A stretch of 47,628 bases of DNA, taken from a virus. The stretch is from positions 1-47,628 of the IMG/VR virus record IMGVR_UViG_3300025009_000161; one strand, written 5' to 3'. Every line of letters begins with the position of its first letter. Position 1 is the stretch's first letter. Below the pieces are notes generated by a model. It saw only the letters and a list, made by a program, of their open reading frames with translations. It had not been told where the DNA came from and ran no database searches. A program made the translations under genes and the position numbers. Positions 6,857 through 13,787 of this stretch are shown here, in pieces.

Positions 6857-7081
6857 ATGAACACTTATGAATATATTAAAGGAATTAGAAAAGTGAAGGA
6901 TACTATAAACGCTGGGAATCCACCTAAAGATTTGATCTGTGACACTTGTGGGAAACCCTTCCGACGCCGGATTAACATTTCCCGGAAACCAGATGTAAAC
7001 TTTTGTTCAGTCCCCTGTAAAAACAAATGGTTTAGTAAGAACAGACGACCAATTGAATCGCATTTAAGTGGGAGGATTTAA
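6857..7081 (+). CDS. Zinc-finger protein (CxxC...CxxxC), 74 aa
   Basis: After a short helix comes CDTCGKPFRRR followed by FCSVPCKNKWFS, so four cysteines in a treble-clef or FCS-like finger, with a basic C-terminus. This pattern is common in small phage DNA-binding proteins and in the zinc part of HNH nucleases, but no HNH catalytic histidines are present. AAGGAA stands 8 bases before the ATG. The stop overlaps the next start (TAATG). Confidence 0.65.
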   Translation: MNTYEYIKGIRKVKDTINAGNPPKDLICDTCGKPFRRRINISRKPDVNFCSVPCKNKWFSKNRRPIESHLSGRI

Positions 7082-7275
7082 TGTACTTGAATCGCATTAT
7101 TTCTCTAAAAGAACTAGAATCTCTTGTAGATGGTCTTGCTTCATATATTATAGTCAGAATAGTGAATGAAATGCGAGCACATTTCAAACCTGTAGAAGAT
7201 TCAACCATACTAAAGATTCAAGTTCATGGGGTATTTCTTAGACTGACTATGTTTCTTCCAGAGGATATAGAATAA
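7081..7275 (+). CDS. Hypothetical protein, 64 aa
   Basis: It overlaps the previous stop (TAATG; GGAGG upstream at 7071). Alpha/beta protein with hydrophobic strands but no membrane segment. No family recognised. It is coupled to the next small gene by another TAATG. Confidence 0.6.
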   Translation: MYLNRIISLKELESLVDGLASYIIVRIVNEMRAHFKPVEDSTILKIQVHGVFLRLTMFLPEDIE

Positions 7276-7451
7276 TGGAAGTATACCAACTAATACGAGG
7301 AATTGGTGTAGGCCCTAATCCAATTACACTCAAGACTTCTACTAATAAAGATAAACTTTTGGAGCTTGCAAGTGAATTTAATGCCGAGGCTAAAAAACTA
7401 GATAATGATCTTTGGTATATAGTAATAAATCTTACAGTAGATGAGGAATAA
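7275..7451 (+). CDS. Hypothetical protein, 58 aa
   Basis: Short gene in a TAATG overlap with the gene before. A beta strand (MEVYQLIRGIG), then a helix (KDKLLELASEFNAEAKK), then strands (WYIVINLTV): a compact beta-alpha-beta layout. No family recognised. Its last codons (GAGGAA) form the ribosome-binding site of the next gene. Confidence 0.6.
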   Translation: MEVYQLIRGIGVGPNPITLKTSTNKDKLLELASEFNAEAKKLDNDLWYIVINLTVDEE

Positions 7452-7452
7452 C

Positions 7453-7713
7453 GTGGAACCCAAAAAGTTAGGAACCCATCAGTTTGGAAAAGATCACTGT
7501 AAATCCTGTATGTTTTTGGACCCGCTTAAACATTACAGCCAAATTACAGGATATTGTAGAAGATTCCGGGAATACTTATACCCTGATCCAAATTCCCCGG
7601 AAACTTTTCGCGGAGTAGATTGTAAGAAAGACGAAGTTAAAGTTGGGGACATACTATATCCTCAAATGAAAGGTCGGTATTATGTCGATCCCCCTAAAAA
7701 CACTTCATGCTGA
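7453..7713 (+). CDS. Cysteine-rich small protein, 86 aa (GTG start)
   Basis: The GTG at 7453 is preferred because GAGGAA lies just upstream; an in-frame ATG at 7441 would overlap the previous gene by 11 bases and has no ribosome-binding site. The sequence HCKSCMF...GYCRRFREY, with a later cysteine in GVDCKKDE, matches the loose pattern of small CxxC proteins that carry Zn or Fe-S. Function unknown. Confidence 0.55.
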   Translation: MEPKKLGTHQFGKDHCKSCMFLDPLKHYSQITGYCRRFREYLYPDPNSPETFRGVDCKKDEVKVGDILYPQMKGRYYVDPPKNTSC

Positions 7714-7900
7714 AATAAGAAAGTTCCTAAAGTGTTTTCCCACTGATAAAGAACTTCACAATATCAAATTCTACTTTCCTGAGGAACTAAGGAATGGTCC
7801 GTTTATAGAATTGGAGATTCAAAGAGCCCCCGAAAAACATTGGGAACTTTATCGCATTGACTTTAGTGTAACCTCGGTCAAAAAACTTAAGAGAAATTAA
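7682..7900 (+). CDS. Hypothetical protein, 72 aa
   Basis: Overlaps the previous gene by 32 bases in another frame. Mixed alpha/beta, no cysteine pairs, basic end. It is the last protein gene before the tRNA. I do not recognise it. Confidence 0.55.
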   Translation: MSIPLKTLHAEIRKFLKCFPTDKELHNIKFYFPEELRNGPFIELEIQRAPEKHWELYRIDFSVTSVKKLKRN

Positions 7901-7912
7901 CTTGAAAGGAAT

Positions 7913-7999
7913 CCCCAAGTGGCGGAACTGGCAGACGCAACGGACTTAAAATCCGTTTCTCGTAAGAGAGTGAGAGTTCAATTCTCTCCTTGGGGACCA
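7913..7999 (+). tRNA. tRNA-Leu (anticodon UAA)
   Basis: A complete 87-base cloverleaf with encoded CCA. The 7-bp acceptor is 7913-7919 with 7989-7995, A discriminator at 7996, CCA at 7997-7999. The anticodon stem ACGGA/TCCGT encloses loop CTTAAAA, giving anticodon UAA. The T arm is GAGAG-TTCAATT-CTCTC (7972-7988). A long variable arm (about 7957-7971) is as expected for leucine. It reads UUA codons, which AT-rich phage genes use often. It lies between two protein genes of the early operon with no promoter of its own visible, so it is probably cut from the mRNA. Confidence 0.95.
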
Positions 8000-8004
8000 A
8001 ACTA

Positions 8005-8634
8005 ATGTCTTATACAAGCTATGGTAAACCCTCTGAATGTACTATTCACTCTATTAGATATGTCTACTCGTGTAGACTGTGTGGAATAACTCATCAAACT
8101 TTGAATCAAGCACTAGATTGTGAGACTACTCATATGGATAGAATACCTGGAACTTTATATGGTTCACTAACGAAGTATCCTTGTAATAAATGCAAGAAAG
8201 AATATTATTATGTTCAAGATGCTCTAAATTGTGAGAAAAGTCATTCAAGAAGAAATTGTATGCCTATTCCAAAAGATCTTCCAGTACACGGGGTAAGAAC
8301 AATAAATACCTCATTAGGCCCTTATTTTCAATGTGATCACTGTTATAAGCAGTACACAAGCTTTACCGAAGCGGAAATGTGTCCCTGTATAATTAACGAG
8401 TATTTTAAATCAAAGGAAAACAAAATGTCCCTACCCAAAATTGAAGTCCTGCAAAGATCTTTTGAGTTTAATGAGAGAAAAACTCTAAAACTCAGGGTCA
8501 AAGAGTCAACCCCGTTAATTAGCGCTATTAATGATGCAAGAGAGTTTCTTGCAGATAATCCTGAATACTCTCGGATTGAGTTTGCCTATGACAGAATGTA
8601 TTACGTAGTAGCTAGATTAAAGGATAAGGAGTAA
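8005..8634 (+). CDS. Triple zinc-finger protein with separate C-terminal domain, 209 aa
   Basis: Three fingers of one type, CxxC-x12-C-x3-4-H or a cysteine variant, start near residues 15 (CRLC), 59 (CNKC) and 112 (CDHC); each has an aromatic residue just before the first cysteine. From about residue 141 a different alpha/beta domain follows. An internal ATG at 8425 with AAAGGA 7 bases upstream could yield that domain alone (69 aa). The ATG at 8005 is used rather than an in-frame TTG inside the tRNA 3' end. The next gene carries the same fingers. DNA, RNA or protein binding is possible; the function is unknown. Confidence 0.7.
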   Translation: MSYTSYGKPSECTIHSIRYVYSCRLCGITHQTLNQALDCETTHMDRIPGTLYGSLTKYPCNKCKKEYYYVQDALNCEKSHSRRNCMPIPKDLPVHGVRTINTSLGPYFQCDHCYKQYTSFTEAEMCPCIINEYFKSKENKMSLPKIEVLQRSFEFNERKTLKLRVKESTPLISAINDAREFLADNPEYSRIEFAYDRMYYVVARLKDKE

Positions 8635-8638
8635 ACTA

Positions 8639-9136
8639 ATGGGAACGGAAGAATATTACTGTCCAACTTGTTTTAAGTCTTTTCTTACAAGAGAAAAGGC
8701 TGACAATTGTATTTTCTGTAACAGGGAAAAATCAGAAATGGAAACTGTCACTATCAAGTGCTGTGCATGTGGTAAACCCTTTAACACAGTGCAAGAAGCT
8801 ACAAATTGTGGATTAAGTCATCAACCTAAAGTTGGGGCTAAGAGAAACCCTGTTGAATGCCGCTACGACTTACTAATCCCCGAATTCTTACAAGAAATGG
8901 CAAAGTTGGCCGGAATTGGTGCTAAAAAGTATGGTGATAGAAACTGGCAACAGTCTCGCCTAGAAGGAGATAAGTCACCATTAAATCACGGAATTGACCA
9001 TATTCTCAGATATCAGAAAGGGGTACCTTCAGATGTTTTAGACGGAAAAGAAGGTCAGTTAGTAAGTTGTGCTTTCAATTGTATGATGGAATGGTGGTAT
9101 GAACGGAACATGGAAAGGGAAATAGAGGAAAGTTAA
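8639..9136 (+). CDS. Zinc-finger / DUF5664 (dNTP pyrophosphohydrolase-type) fusion, 165 aa
   Basis: The N-terminal 65 residues carry two fingers like those of the gene upstream (YYCPTC...C; KCCACGKPF...CGLSH). The rest (from about residue 75) matches the DUF5664 pattern: a KYGDRNW block, then HGIDHILRYQKG, DGKEGQL and CAFNCMMEWWYER. This all-alpha MazG-like group is linked to dATP/dGTP diphosphohydrolase activity. Such enzymes trim nucleotide pools during phage replication. GGAG is well placed before the ATG. Domain call good; substrate unknown; the fused fingers are unusual. Confidence 0.7.
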   Translation: MGTEEYYCPTCFKSFLTREKADNCIFCNREKSEMETVTIKCCACGKPFNTVQEATNCGLSHQPKVGAKRNPVECRYDLLIPEFLQEMAKLAGIGAKKYGDRNWQQSRLEGDKSPLNHGIDHILRYQKGVPSDVLDGKEGQLVSCAFNCMMEWWYERNMEREIEES

Positions 9137-9328
9137 ATGAGTACTTCACACCCATTTTTTAAACCAGTTCATCGTTCCATTTGGGATGAATGGCTTTTGG
9201 ATAAGCTAAAGGAGAAGAATCTTGACTTTGCAATCACAGAAAAAATTAGCCGTATCGAAAGATATTGGTACAATGGATACTCGATGTCCTGTATGCAACC
9301 TGCCATTAGGCGCACACAAAGTAAATGA
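9137..9328 (+). CDS. Hypothetical protein, 63 aa
   Basis: Starts immediately after the previous stop, with AGAGGAAAG upstream. Helical, rich in aromatic residues, basic C-terminus. Its last 56 bases overlap a second small frame (9273-9389), so its C-terminal residues are less certain to be under selection. No family recognised. Confidence 0.5.
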   Translation: MSTSHPFFKPVHRSIWDEWLLDKLKEKNLDFAITEKISRIERYWYNGYSMSCMQPAIRRTQSK

Positions 9329-9389
9329 CCAACAGCAGTATGTACTATGTAATGGAGAAAAAGTAGATGTCATTTCTACAGAAATTTAA
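9273..9389 (+). CDS. Possible zinc-knuckle mini-protein, 38 aa
   Basis: A short frame beginning MDTRCPVCNLPLGAH, with a further cysteine in YVLCNGEKVD, giving a CxxC-x6-H-x10-C set. It overlaps the gene before by 56 bases and the next by up to 23. No strong ribosome-binding site. It is supported mainly by its protein-like composition and resemblance to the many CxxC proteins in this arm. Confidence 0.4.
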   Translation: MDTRCPVCNLPLGAHKVNDQQQYVLCNGEKVDVISTEI

Positions 9390-9573
9390 TGTTCTTTGTA
9401 ATAAAATGTCCGAGTCTCAAAACCATAGACCTAAAGAACCAGAATGTGAACATATATTTGAGCCTACTGGACATACTTTTCAGGATAATTTCTTGGGTTA
9501 CCCAAATAAACCACGAATTTTCACAGTATCTCTTTGTTCTAAGTGTGGAAAACCAAAAAGGATATACGAATAA
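9367..9573 (+). CDS. Small zinc-ribbon protein, 68 aa
   Basis: Contains ECEH and a C-terminal CSKCGKPKRIYE, the usual two halves of a small zinc ribbon. The ATG at 9367 has GGAG about 9 bases upstream; an alternative ATG at 9406 would remove a poorly conserved-looking first 13 residues. The stop overlaps the next start. Function unknown. Confidence 0.6.
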   Translation: MSFLQKFNVLCNKMSESQNHRPKEPECEHIFEPTGHTFQDNFLGYPNKPRIFTVSLCSKCGKPKRIYE

Positions 9574-9752
9574 TGTTAAATCTAAATGATGTCCTCGCGT
9601 TATTATTGGCCTTTTGTCTAATGCTGTTTATCATATGGAACAACTGGCCGGATCTTGTTGAACGTATTGGAATCTTTCTTATTGCCCATGCTCAAGCTAT
9701 TCAGGCACGAAAAGGTTTAGTGGTATCTATTCGTAAAAGGTGTGAAACATAA
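9573..9752 (+). CDS. Small membrane protein, 59 aa
   Basis: Starts in a TAATG overlap. A clear membrane segment near the N-terminus (VLALLLAFCLMLFIIW), a second weaker hydrophobic stretch (IGIFLIAHAQ), then a basic tail (ARKGLVVSIRKRC), so an N-out or hairpin inner-membrane protein is likely. Its location among replication genes rather than lysis genes suggests a membrane anchor or host-interaction role, but this is only inferred. Confidence 0.6.
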   Translation: MLNLNDVLALLLAFCLMLFIIWNNWPDLVERIGIFLIAHAQAIQARKGLVVSIRKRCET

Positions 9753-9952
9753 TGCCCATTAAAAAGTTTGCAGCTAAGATATCCTTCGAAATTGAGTTTG
9801 AATCCAGTGATGATGAAGATGACACTCTATTCAAACTACTTAATGCTAACCTCTATAGAGGTACTTTTTGTGTAAATTCAGTTAAAGGTATCCTCTTAGA
9901 CGAAATTAATAGTGGACATTTTCATTTCGTAGAAGGTTTAGAGGAAAGGTAA
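9752..9952 (+). CDS. Hypothetical acidic protein, 66 aa
   Basis: Starts in a TAATG overlap with the membrane protein. Beta strands flank an acidic loop (ESSDDEDDTLF), and the C-terminal half resembles a small alpha/beta domain. No family recognised. Its stop overlaps the ATG of the exported protein. Confidence 0.6.
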   Translation: MPIKKFAAKISFEIEFESSDDEDDTLFKLLNANLYRGTFCVNSVKGILLDEINSGHFHFVEGLEER

Positions 9953-10227
9953 TGCAACGACGAAATTTCCTACAGTTATTAACAGCAGTTCCGTTAATTC
10001 CTCTTCCAATTGCAGCAGAGGAAAAGAAAACCCTAGGTGAACTTAATCCGGATGAATGGATTAAAGTATTTGACAATGGGGATATTCCTCAAAGTCCTTC
10101 TGTATATATTAGAACCAACCTGACAGGATTCAAGTCTTTACATCCTAGAGAACAAGTATCCTTAGAGTGGTCTGCTGTTCGTGTTTATTTTCACAAAACT
10201 TCAGAAAGGATCATATTTCAAGTATGA
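9952..10227 (+). CDS. Exported protein with twin-arginine-like signal, 91 aa
   Basis: The N-terminus reads MQRRNFLQLL followed by a short hydrophobic, proline-containing core and AxA-type end (IAAEE), closely matching a Tat signal peptide (RRxFLQ). The mature part would be only about 65 residues, with a TGFKSLHPREQ stretch and beta strands. Tat substrates cross the inner membrane folded. A Tat-type protein in the replication arm is odd. A lipobox is absent. Alternatively the segment could serve as an uncleaved anchor. AAGG lies upstream of the ATG. Confidence 0.55.
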   Translation: MQRRNFLQLLTAVPLIPLPIAAEEKKTLGELNPDEWIKVFDNGDIPQSPSVYIRTNLTGFKSLHPREQVSLEWSAVRVYFHKTSERIIFQV

Positions 10228-10442
10228 AACCACCTAAACCAGAGGTTATTGAATGTGTTCCTGTTTTTTATGAGGATGGAACAATAGTTTATGAGAGTGT
10301 TCCTCCTGAGACTATTGTAATGAAGACATCTCTTAATACTAGTAAAGAGTATAGAAGGATGCCACTGACAGCTACGGCAGCTGGATTAAGAGAGCAGTAT
10401 ATGTATGATTATCCTATTCCAAATTGGAAACCACGTAAATGA
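10224..10442 (+). CDS. Hypothetical protein, 72 aa
   Basis: The ATG at 10224 lies in an ATGA overlap with the exported protein's stop and is preferred to an upstream in-frame start inside that gene. Proline-rich and basic at both ends, no recognised domain. Its stop overlaps the DNA polymerase start (ATGA at 10439), so it is translationally coupled to the polymerase. Confidence 0.6.
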   Translation: MKPPKPEVIECVPVFYEDGTIVYESVPPETIVMKTSLNTSKEYRRMPLTATAAGLREQYMYDYPIPNWKPRK

Positions 10443-12877
10443 AATTAATTAATGGAAAAGGTTCTCCCGGACCCCTAATGATTATTGGAGATTATCCTAC
10501 TGCCAATGAATATACTGGAAGAGAATCTTTTTCAGGTTCAACAGGTAATCTCCTTACTAATTTGTTTCAGCCGTATTCTCAGGTTAGTACCAAGAATATC
10601 TATAAGACACATTACTTCAAAGTACCCATCCCTGGATATTCTTCCCCAATTAAGAAACTTCAAAAAGAAGCAGTAGAGCGAGTTAATGCTCTGGATAAGT
10701 GGGACTGGTATATAAAAGAAGAAATTGACAATGTTGAACCTAATGTAATCATTTCCTGTGGTGAACTTGCCCTTCAATATTTGACTGAGGAAAAATCAAT
10801 CGGGAAATGGAGAGGCTCCTTATTACATTTGCACCCAAGATTTGGTAGGACTAATATAAAGGTCGTACCAATACATTCTCCTAGAGAAATCTGGGAACAA
10901 AATGAGGCTCCTTTCGTATATACACAGTGGGATATTGGACGGGCAGTTAAGTACAGAGATCTTAAAATCCGGTTCAAGATTCCCGAAACTCTATGGATTG
11001 CTAAGAGTTATATAGAATTACTTAATTGGTGGGAGCGTGGACAAAGGGGGGAATTCTTAACCCTGGATATTGAAACTCACCATGGATTTATTACCTGTAT
11101 TTCTTTCTCTCATAATGGTACCGAAGCTTTAAGTATTCCACTCTTAGTTGGAAGTAAATTGTCAGATTGGGAACGGGGAAAGTTATACCAGCTAATCAAT
11201 ACCATTCTACGATCCAATGTCCCCAAGGTAAATCAGAACATTAAGTATGATTGGACCGTGTTGCAGGATTATGGGTTTGATATCCATAATATTATTGGCG
11301 ACACTATGTTAATGGCTCATACTATATATCCTGAATATCCTAAGGGGCTAGACTTTCTGACCTCAGTGTATACAGACGTGCCCTATTATAAAGACGAAGG
11401 GCGCAAGTACGACCCTAAGATACACTCCCCAGACCGCCTATTGCTCTACAACGCCATGGATTCACTCGTCACATGGCAGGTATGGAAGGCCCAACTAGAA
11501 GACGCTGAGGCTCTAAAAGTTAAATCTTTCTATTTTAAGTACGTACATCCTACGTTCTTTACATACAAGAAAATGGATGATGTAGGAGTTAGAGTAGATG
11601 ATTCACAACGTAAGAAACTAATAGTTAAATATCAACCTAAGCTGGATGAAATTGTACAAACAATCTCGCTAATTGCAGAAGAACACATTAATATTCTATC
11701 CCCGGCTCAGGTTGGCCGATTTATTTATGATGTTTTAAAATGTCCCAAGCAAACACATACAACCGATGCAGGTAAGATAACTTATTCAACGGATGAGGAT
11801 AGTATTGAGGAGTTATATGTCAATAGAGTTACCAATGAATCTATCAGAAAACTTCTTAAGGAACTTATTGTCGGACGGAAAATCGCAAAAATTATACAAT
11901 TTCTTGAGAGTCCCATATCCCCAGATGGAAGAATGCGAACAAGTTACAAACTTCATGGAACTAAAACCGGGAGAACTAGTGCCGGAAAAAGTATTGAACC
12001 ATATTTCTACATTGACGGATCCAAAATCAAAGAAAAAGACTGTGGTGGGAGTTTTCAAACAATACCAAAACATGGTTATGAATTTGGTTCGGAGAGAATT
12101 GGTGGTGAGTTACGGACAATTTTCACTCCATCTCCAGGATATTGTCTTATTGAAGGAGATCAAGGTCAAGCGGAAGATAGAGTGGTATGTATTCTCGCAG
12201 AAGACTGGGAAGGTCTTTCTATTCTTAATAAGACGGACTTTAAACACAATCACTTCGGACTTAAGGATGATAGACATACCCTAACAGCAGTTCTAATTAC
12301 TTCTAAAACCTTTGAGAATATAACTAAAGATGATAGACAAAATCTTGGTAAAAAGCCCAGACACGCTGGTAATTATAACATGGGGCCTGGAATGCTGGCA
12401 TTATTCACTCATATGTCACCTGGAGAGTGCAAAAGAATACTTGAAAAGTTCCACTCTACCAATCCTAAAATACGAGGAATATTCCACGCAGAAATTAAGC
12501 ACATTATTGACAAAAGACGATTCCTTGTATCCCCTCATGGTAGAAGAAGGGATTTTTTTGGCAGGATATCTGAAGACACTTATAAGCAAGCTTTCTCAAC
12601 GATACCCCAAGCTACTGTTAGTGACCACAACAAATTTACGATCTTATCAAAAATGGCAGGACAGTATAAATACCCAGATTCAATTCCCTTGGCAGAGTCT
12701 CATGATTCGTTAACATTTGAGGTAAAGTTGGAGCTTAAAGACCAATTCATTGAGGACTTCAACGCCGCAATTAGAACGCCGATTAACTTTATGGGCTGTT
12801 CATTATCACGGGATTATGATCTTGTAATTCCTGGTGAGATTGGCTGGACTACAGAAAACTGGGGAGAATTGAAATGA
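10439..12877 (+). CDS. Family A DNA polymerase with N-terminal UDG-like domain, 812 aa
   Basis: The replicative polymerase. Residues about 1-190 resemble family 4 uracil-DNA glycosylases (GDYPTANE, then FSGSTGNLL, and a late HSPREIW), a fusion known from phage SPO1-type polymerases. The 3'-5' exonuclease follows: Exo I LDIET near 212, Exo II NIKYD, Exo III YNAMD near 337. Polymerase motifs: TGRTSAG, motif A GDQGQAEDR near 572, motif B RQNLGKKPRHAGNYNMG near 635, motif C SHDSL near 754. Motif C has serine where family A usually has glutamate (HDE). Both catalytic aspartates are present, so it is probably active. A GC-rich patch covers Exo III. Confidence 0.9.
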   Translation: MKLINGKGSPGPLMIIGDYPTANEYTGRESFSGSTGNLLTNLFQPYSQVSTKNIYKTHYFKVPIPGYSSPIKKLQKEAVERVNALDKWDWYIKEEIDNVEPNVIISCGELALQYLTEEKSIGKWRGSLLHLHPRFGRTNIKVVPIHSPREIWEQNEAPFVYTQWDIGRAVKYRDLKIRFKIPETLWIAKSYIELLNWWERGQRGEFLTLDIETHHGFITCISFSHNGTEALSIPLLVGSKLSDWERGKLYQLINTILRSNVPKVNQNIKYDWTVLQDYGFDIHNIIGDTMLMAHTIYPEYPKGLDFLTSVYTDVPYYKDEGRKYDPKIHSPDRLLLYNAMDSLVTWQVWKAQLEDAEALKVKSFYFKYVHPTFFTYKKMDDVGVRVDDSQRKKLIVKYQPKLDEIVQTISLIAEEHINILSPAQVGRFIYDVLKCPKQTHTTDAGKITYSTDEDSIEELYVNRVTNESIRKLLKELIVGRKIAKIIQFLESPISPDGRMRTSYKLHGTKTGRTSAGKSIEPYFYIDGSKIKEKDCGGSFQTIPKHGYEFGSERIGGELRTIFTPSPGYCLIEGDQGQAEDRVVCILAEDWEGLSILNKTDFKHNHFGLKDDRHTLTAVLITSKTFENITKDDRQNLGKKPRHAGNYNMGPGMLALFTHMSPGECKRILEKFHSTNPKIRGIFHAEIKHIIDKRRFLVSPHGRRRDFFGRISEDTYKQAFSTIPQATVSDHNKFTILSKMAGQYKYPDSIPLAESHDSLTFEVKLELKDQFIEDFNAAIRTPINFMGCSLSRDYDLVIPGEIGWTTENWGELK

Positions 12878-13125
12878 CACTTGGACTATCTGAATATCAC
12901 AGATTCTTAGACTTAATGTTAAGAGAAGTTGAAAGTTTTCATCGGGATGTAAAACATGAAATGACAGTAAATTGGGAAGGTAGAATTTTCCCAATTACAA
13001 TAAAGGAAGCTTTGCCAATTCGACTTTGGAAAGCTAGACAATTACTTAAAGGGAAAGAGTATTCCTTAACATCTAATGGAGTTACTCTTAGATATTATGA
13101 ATATGGTATACGATACTCCTCCTAA
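12874..13125 (+). CDS. Hypothetical protein, 83 aa
   Basis: Begins in an ATGA overlap with the polymerase. The N-terminal half is helical (LGLSEYHRFLDLMLREVESFHRDV); the second half holds short strands. Coupling to the polymerase suggests an accessory replication protein, but no motif supports a specific role. Confidence 0.6.
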   Translation: MTLGLSEYHRFLDLMLREVESFHRDVKHEMTVNWEGRIFPITIKEALPIRLWKARQLLKGKEYSLTSNGVTLRYYEYGIRYSS

Positions 13126-13405
13126 ATTTCCAAAATGCTTGTGGGGAACACTATCTAATGGAGTGGTCGTTTGTTTTTTACCCCATACTGGATACAACAA
13201 TGGTATAAAACAATATAGTGTTATAGCCTATAATAGGGTTTTTCCAATATACGATTATAATGAGTTCTCTATAGAACAGTTAAAGGGAACTCCACTAGAT
13301 AAAGAACTTAAAGACTTAGTAAAGGAATTAGAAATTATAGAAGACAAAAGAAGTTGGGTATATATGACAAATAATGGACCATTTAAATTACTAAGTGAGG
13401 TATAA
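13097..13405 (+). CDS. Hypothetical protein, 102 aa
   Basis: Overlaps the previous gene in another frame. The start is uncertain: ATGs at 13076, 13097 and 13103 are all in frame; GGAG at 13078-13081 favours one of the latter two, with long spacing. Beta-rich protein with aromatic residues; no recognised domain. Confidence 0.5.
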   Translation: MNMVYDTPPKFPKCLWGTLSNGVVVCFLPHTGYNNGIKQYSVIAYNRVFPIYDYNEFSIEQLKGTPLDKELKDLVKELEIIEDKRSWVYMTNNGPFKLLSEV

Positions 13406-13407
13406 AA

Positions 13408-13632
13408 ATGCGAGGAATCTACAAAACTAAAAATGATCTAACTGCAACAGTAACTCAGTATGCTCCAAAAGTAAGACAATACTTTGGTCACATATTGATT
13501 AGAGGTTATAAAAAAGAAACACAATGGGATACTGATGGGATGAATTTAGAAAATCCTGAATGGGATATTGACCGATTGGAATTTCATGGAGCTAAAAATG
13601 CCAACCCCGTTAACAAATCCTCCGAAACTTAA
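13408..13632 (+). CDS. Hypothetical protein, 74 aa
   Basis: Two bases after the previous stop, with GAGG upstream. Basic, beta-rich, ends with Asn/Ser-rich residues. Its last 35 bases overlap the start of the next zinc-motif gene. No family recognised. Confidence 0.6.
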   Translation: MRGIYKTKNDLTATVTQYAPKVRQYFGHILIRGYKKETQWDTDGMNLENPEWDIDRLEFHGAKNANPVNKSSET

Positions 13633-13777
13633 ACGGGGACCAACACCCAATTGCGAATGTGGTAAATGCCCCACTTGTAAGAATCGATTAAGACAAAAGA
13701 GATATTATGAGAGAAATCTAGTTAAAGTTCGTGGGGGAGAAGATAAAGAATATTTCGAAGAAGAGGAAGAAGAATAG
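13598..13777 (+). CDS. Small zinc-motif protein with acidic tail, 59 aa
   Basis: The ATG at 13598 has GGAG 7 bases upstream; an in-frame earlier start at 13568 lacks one. The sequence CECGKCPTCKNRLRQKRYYERN gives four closely spaced cysteines followed by a basic helix, then a run of glutamates at the very end. A zinc knuckle plus basic region suits nucleic-acid binding, while the acidic tail suggests self-masking or partner docking. It sits directly before the helicase. Confidence 0.6.
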   Translation: MPTPLTNPPKLKRGPTPNCECGKCPTCKNRLRQKRYYERNLVKVRGGEDKEYFEEEEEE

Positions 13778-13787
13778 AGTCTAAAAG

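Noticed and set aside
7990-8004. TTG start at 7990 for the triple-finger gene
   Set aside because: It would lie within the tRNA acceptor; ATG at 8005 is the sensible start.
8639-9136. DUF5664/MazZ-like domain as evidence that the phage uses 2-aminoadenine (Z) DNA
   Set aside because: No PurZ-like adenylosuccinate synthetase or DatZ-like HD phosphohydrolase was recognised. The domain occurs in ordinary phages too.
12330-12713. Long open frame inside the DNA polymerase gene, same strand
   Set aside because: It overlaps conserved polymerase motifs in another frame and has no ribosome-binding site.
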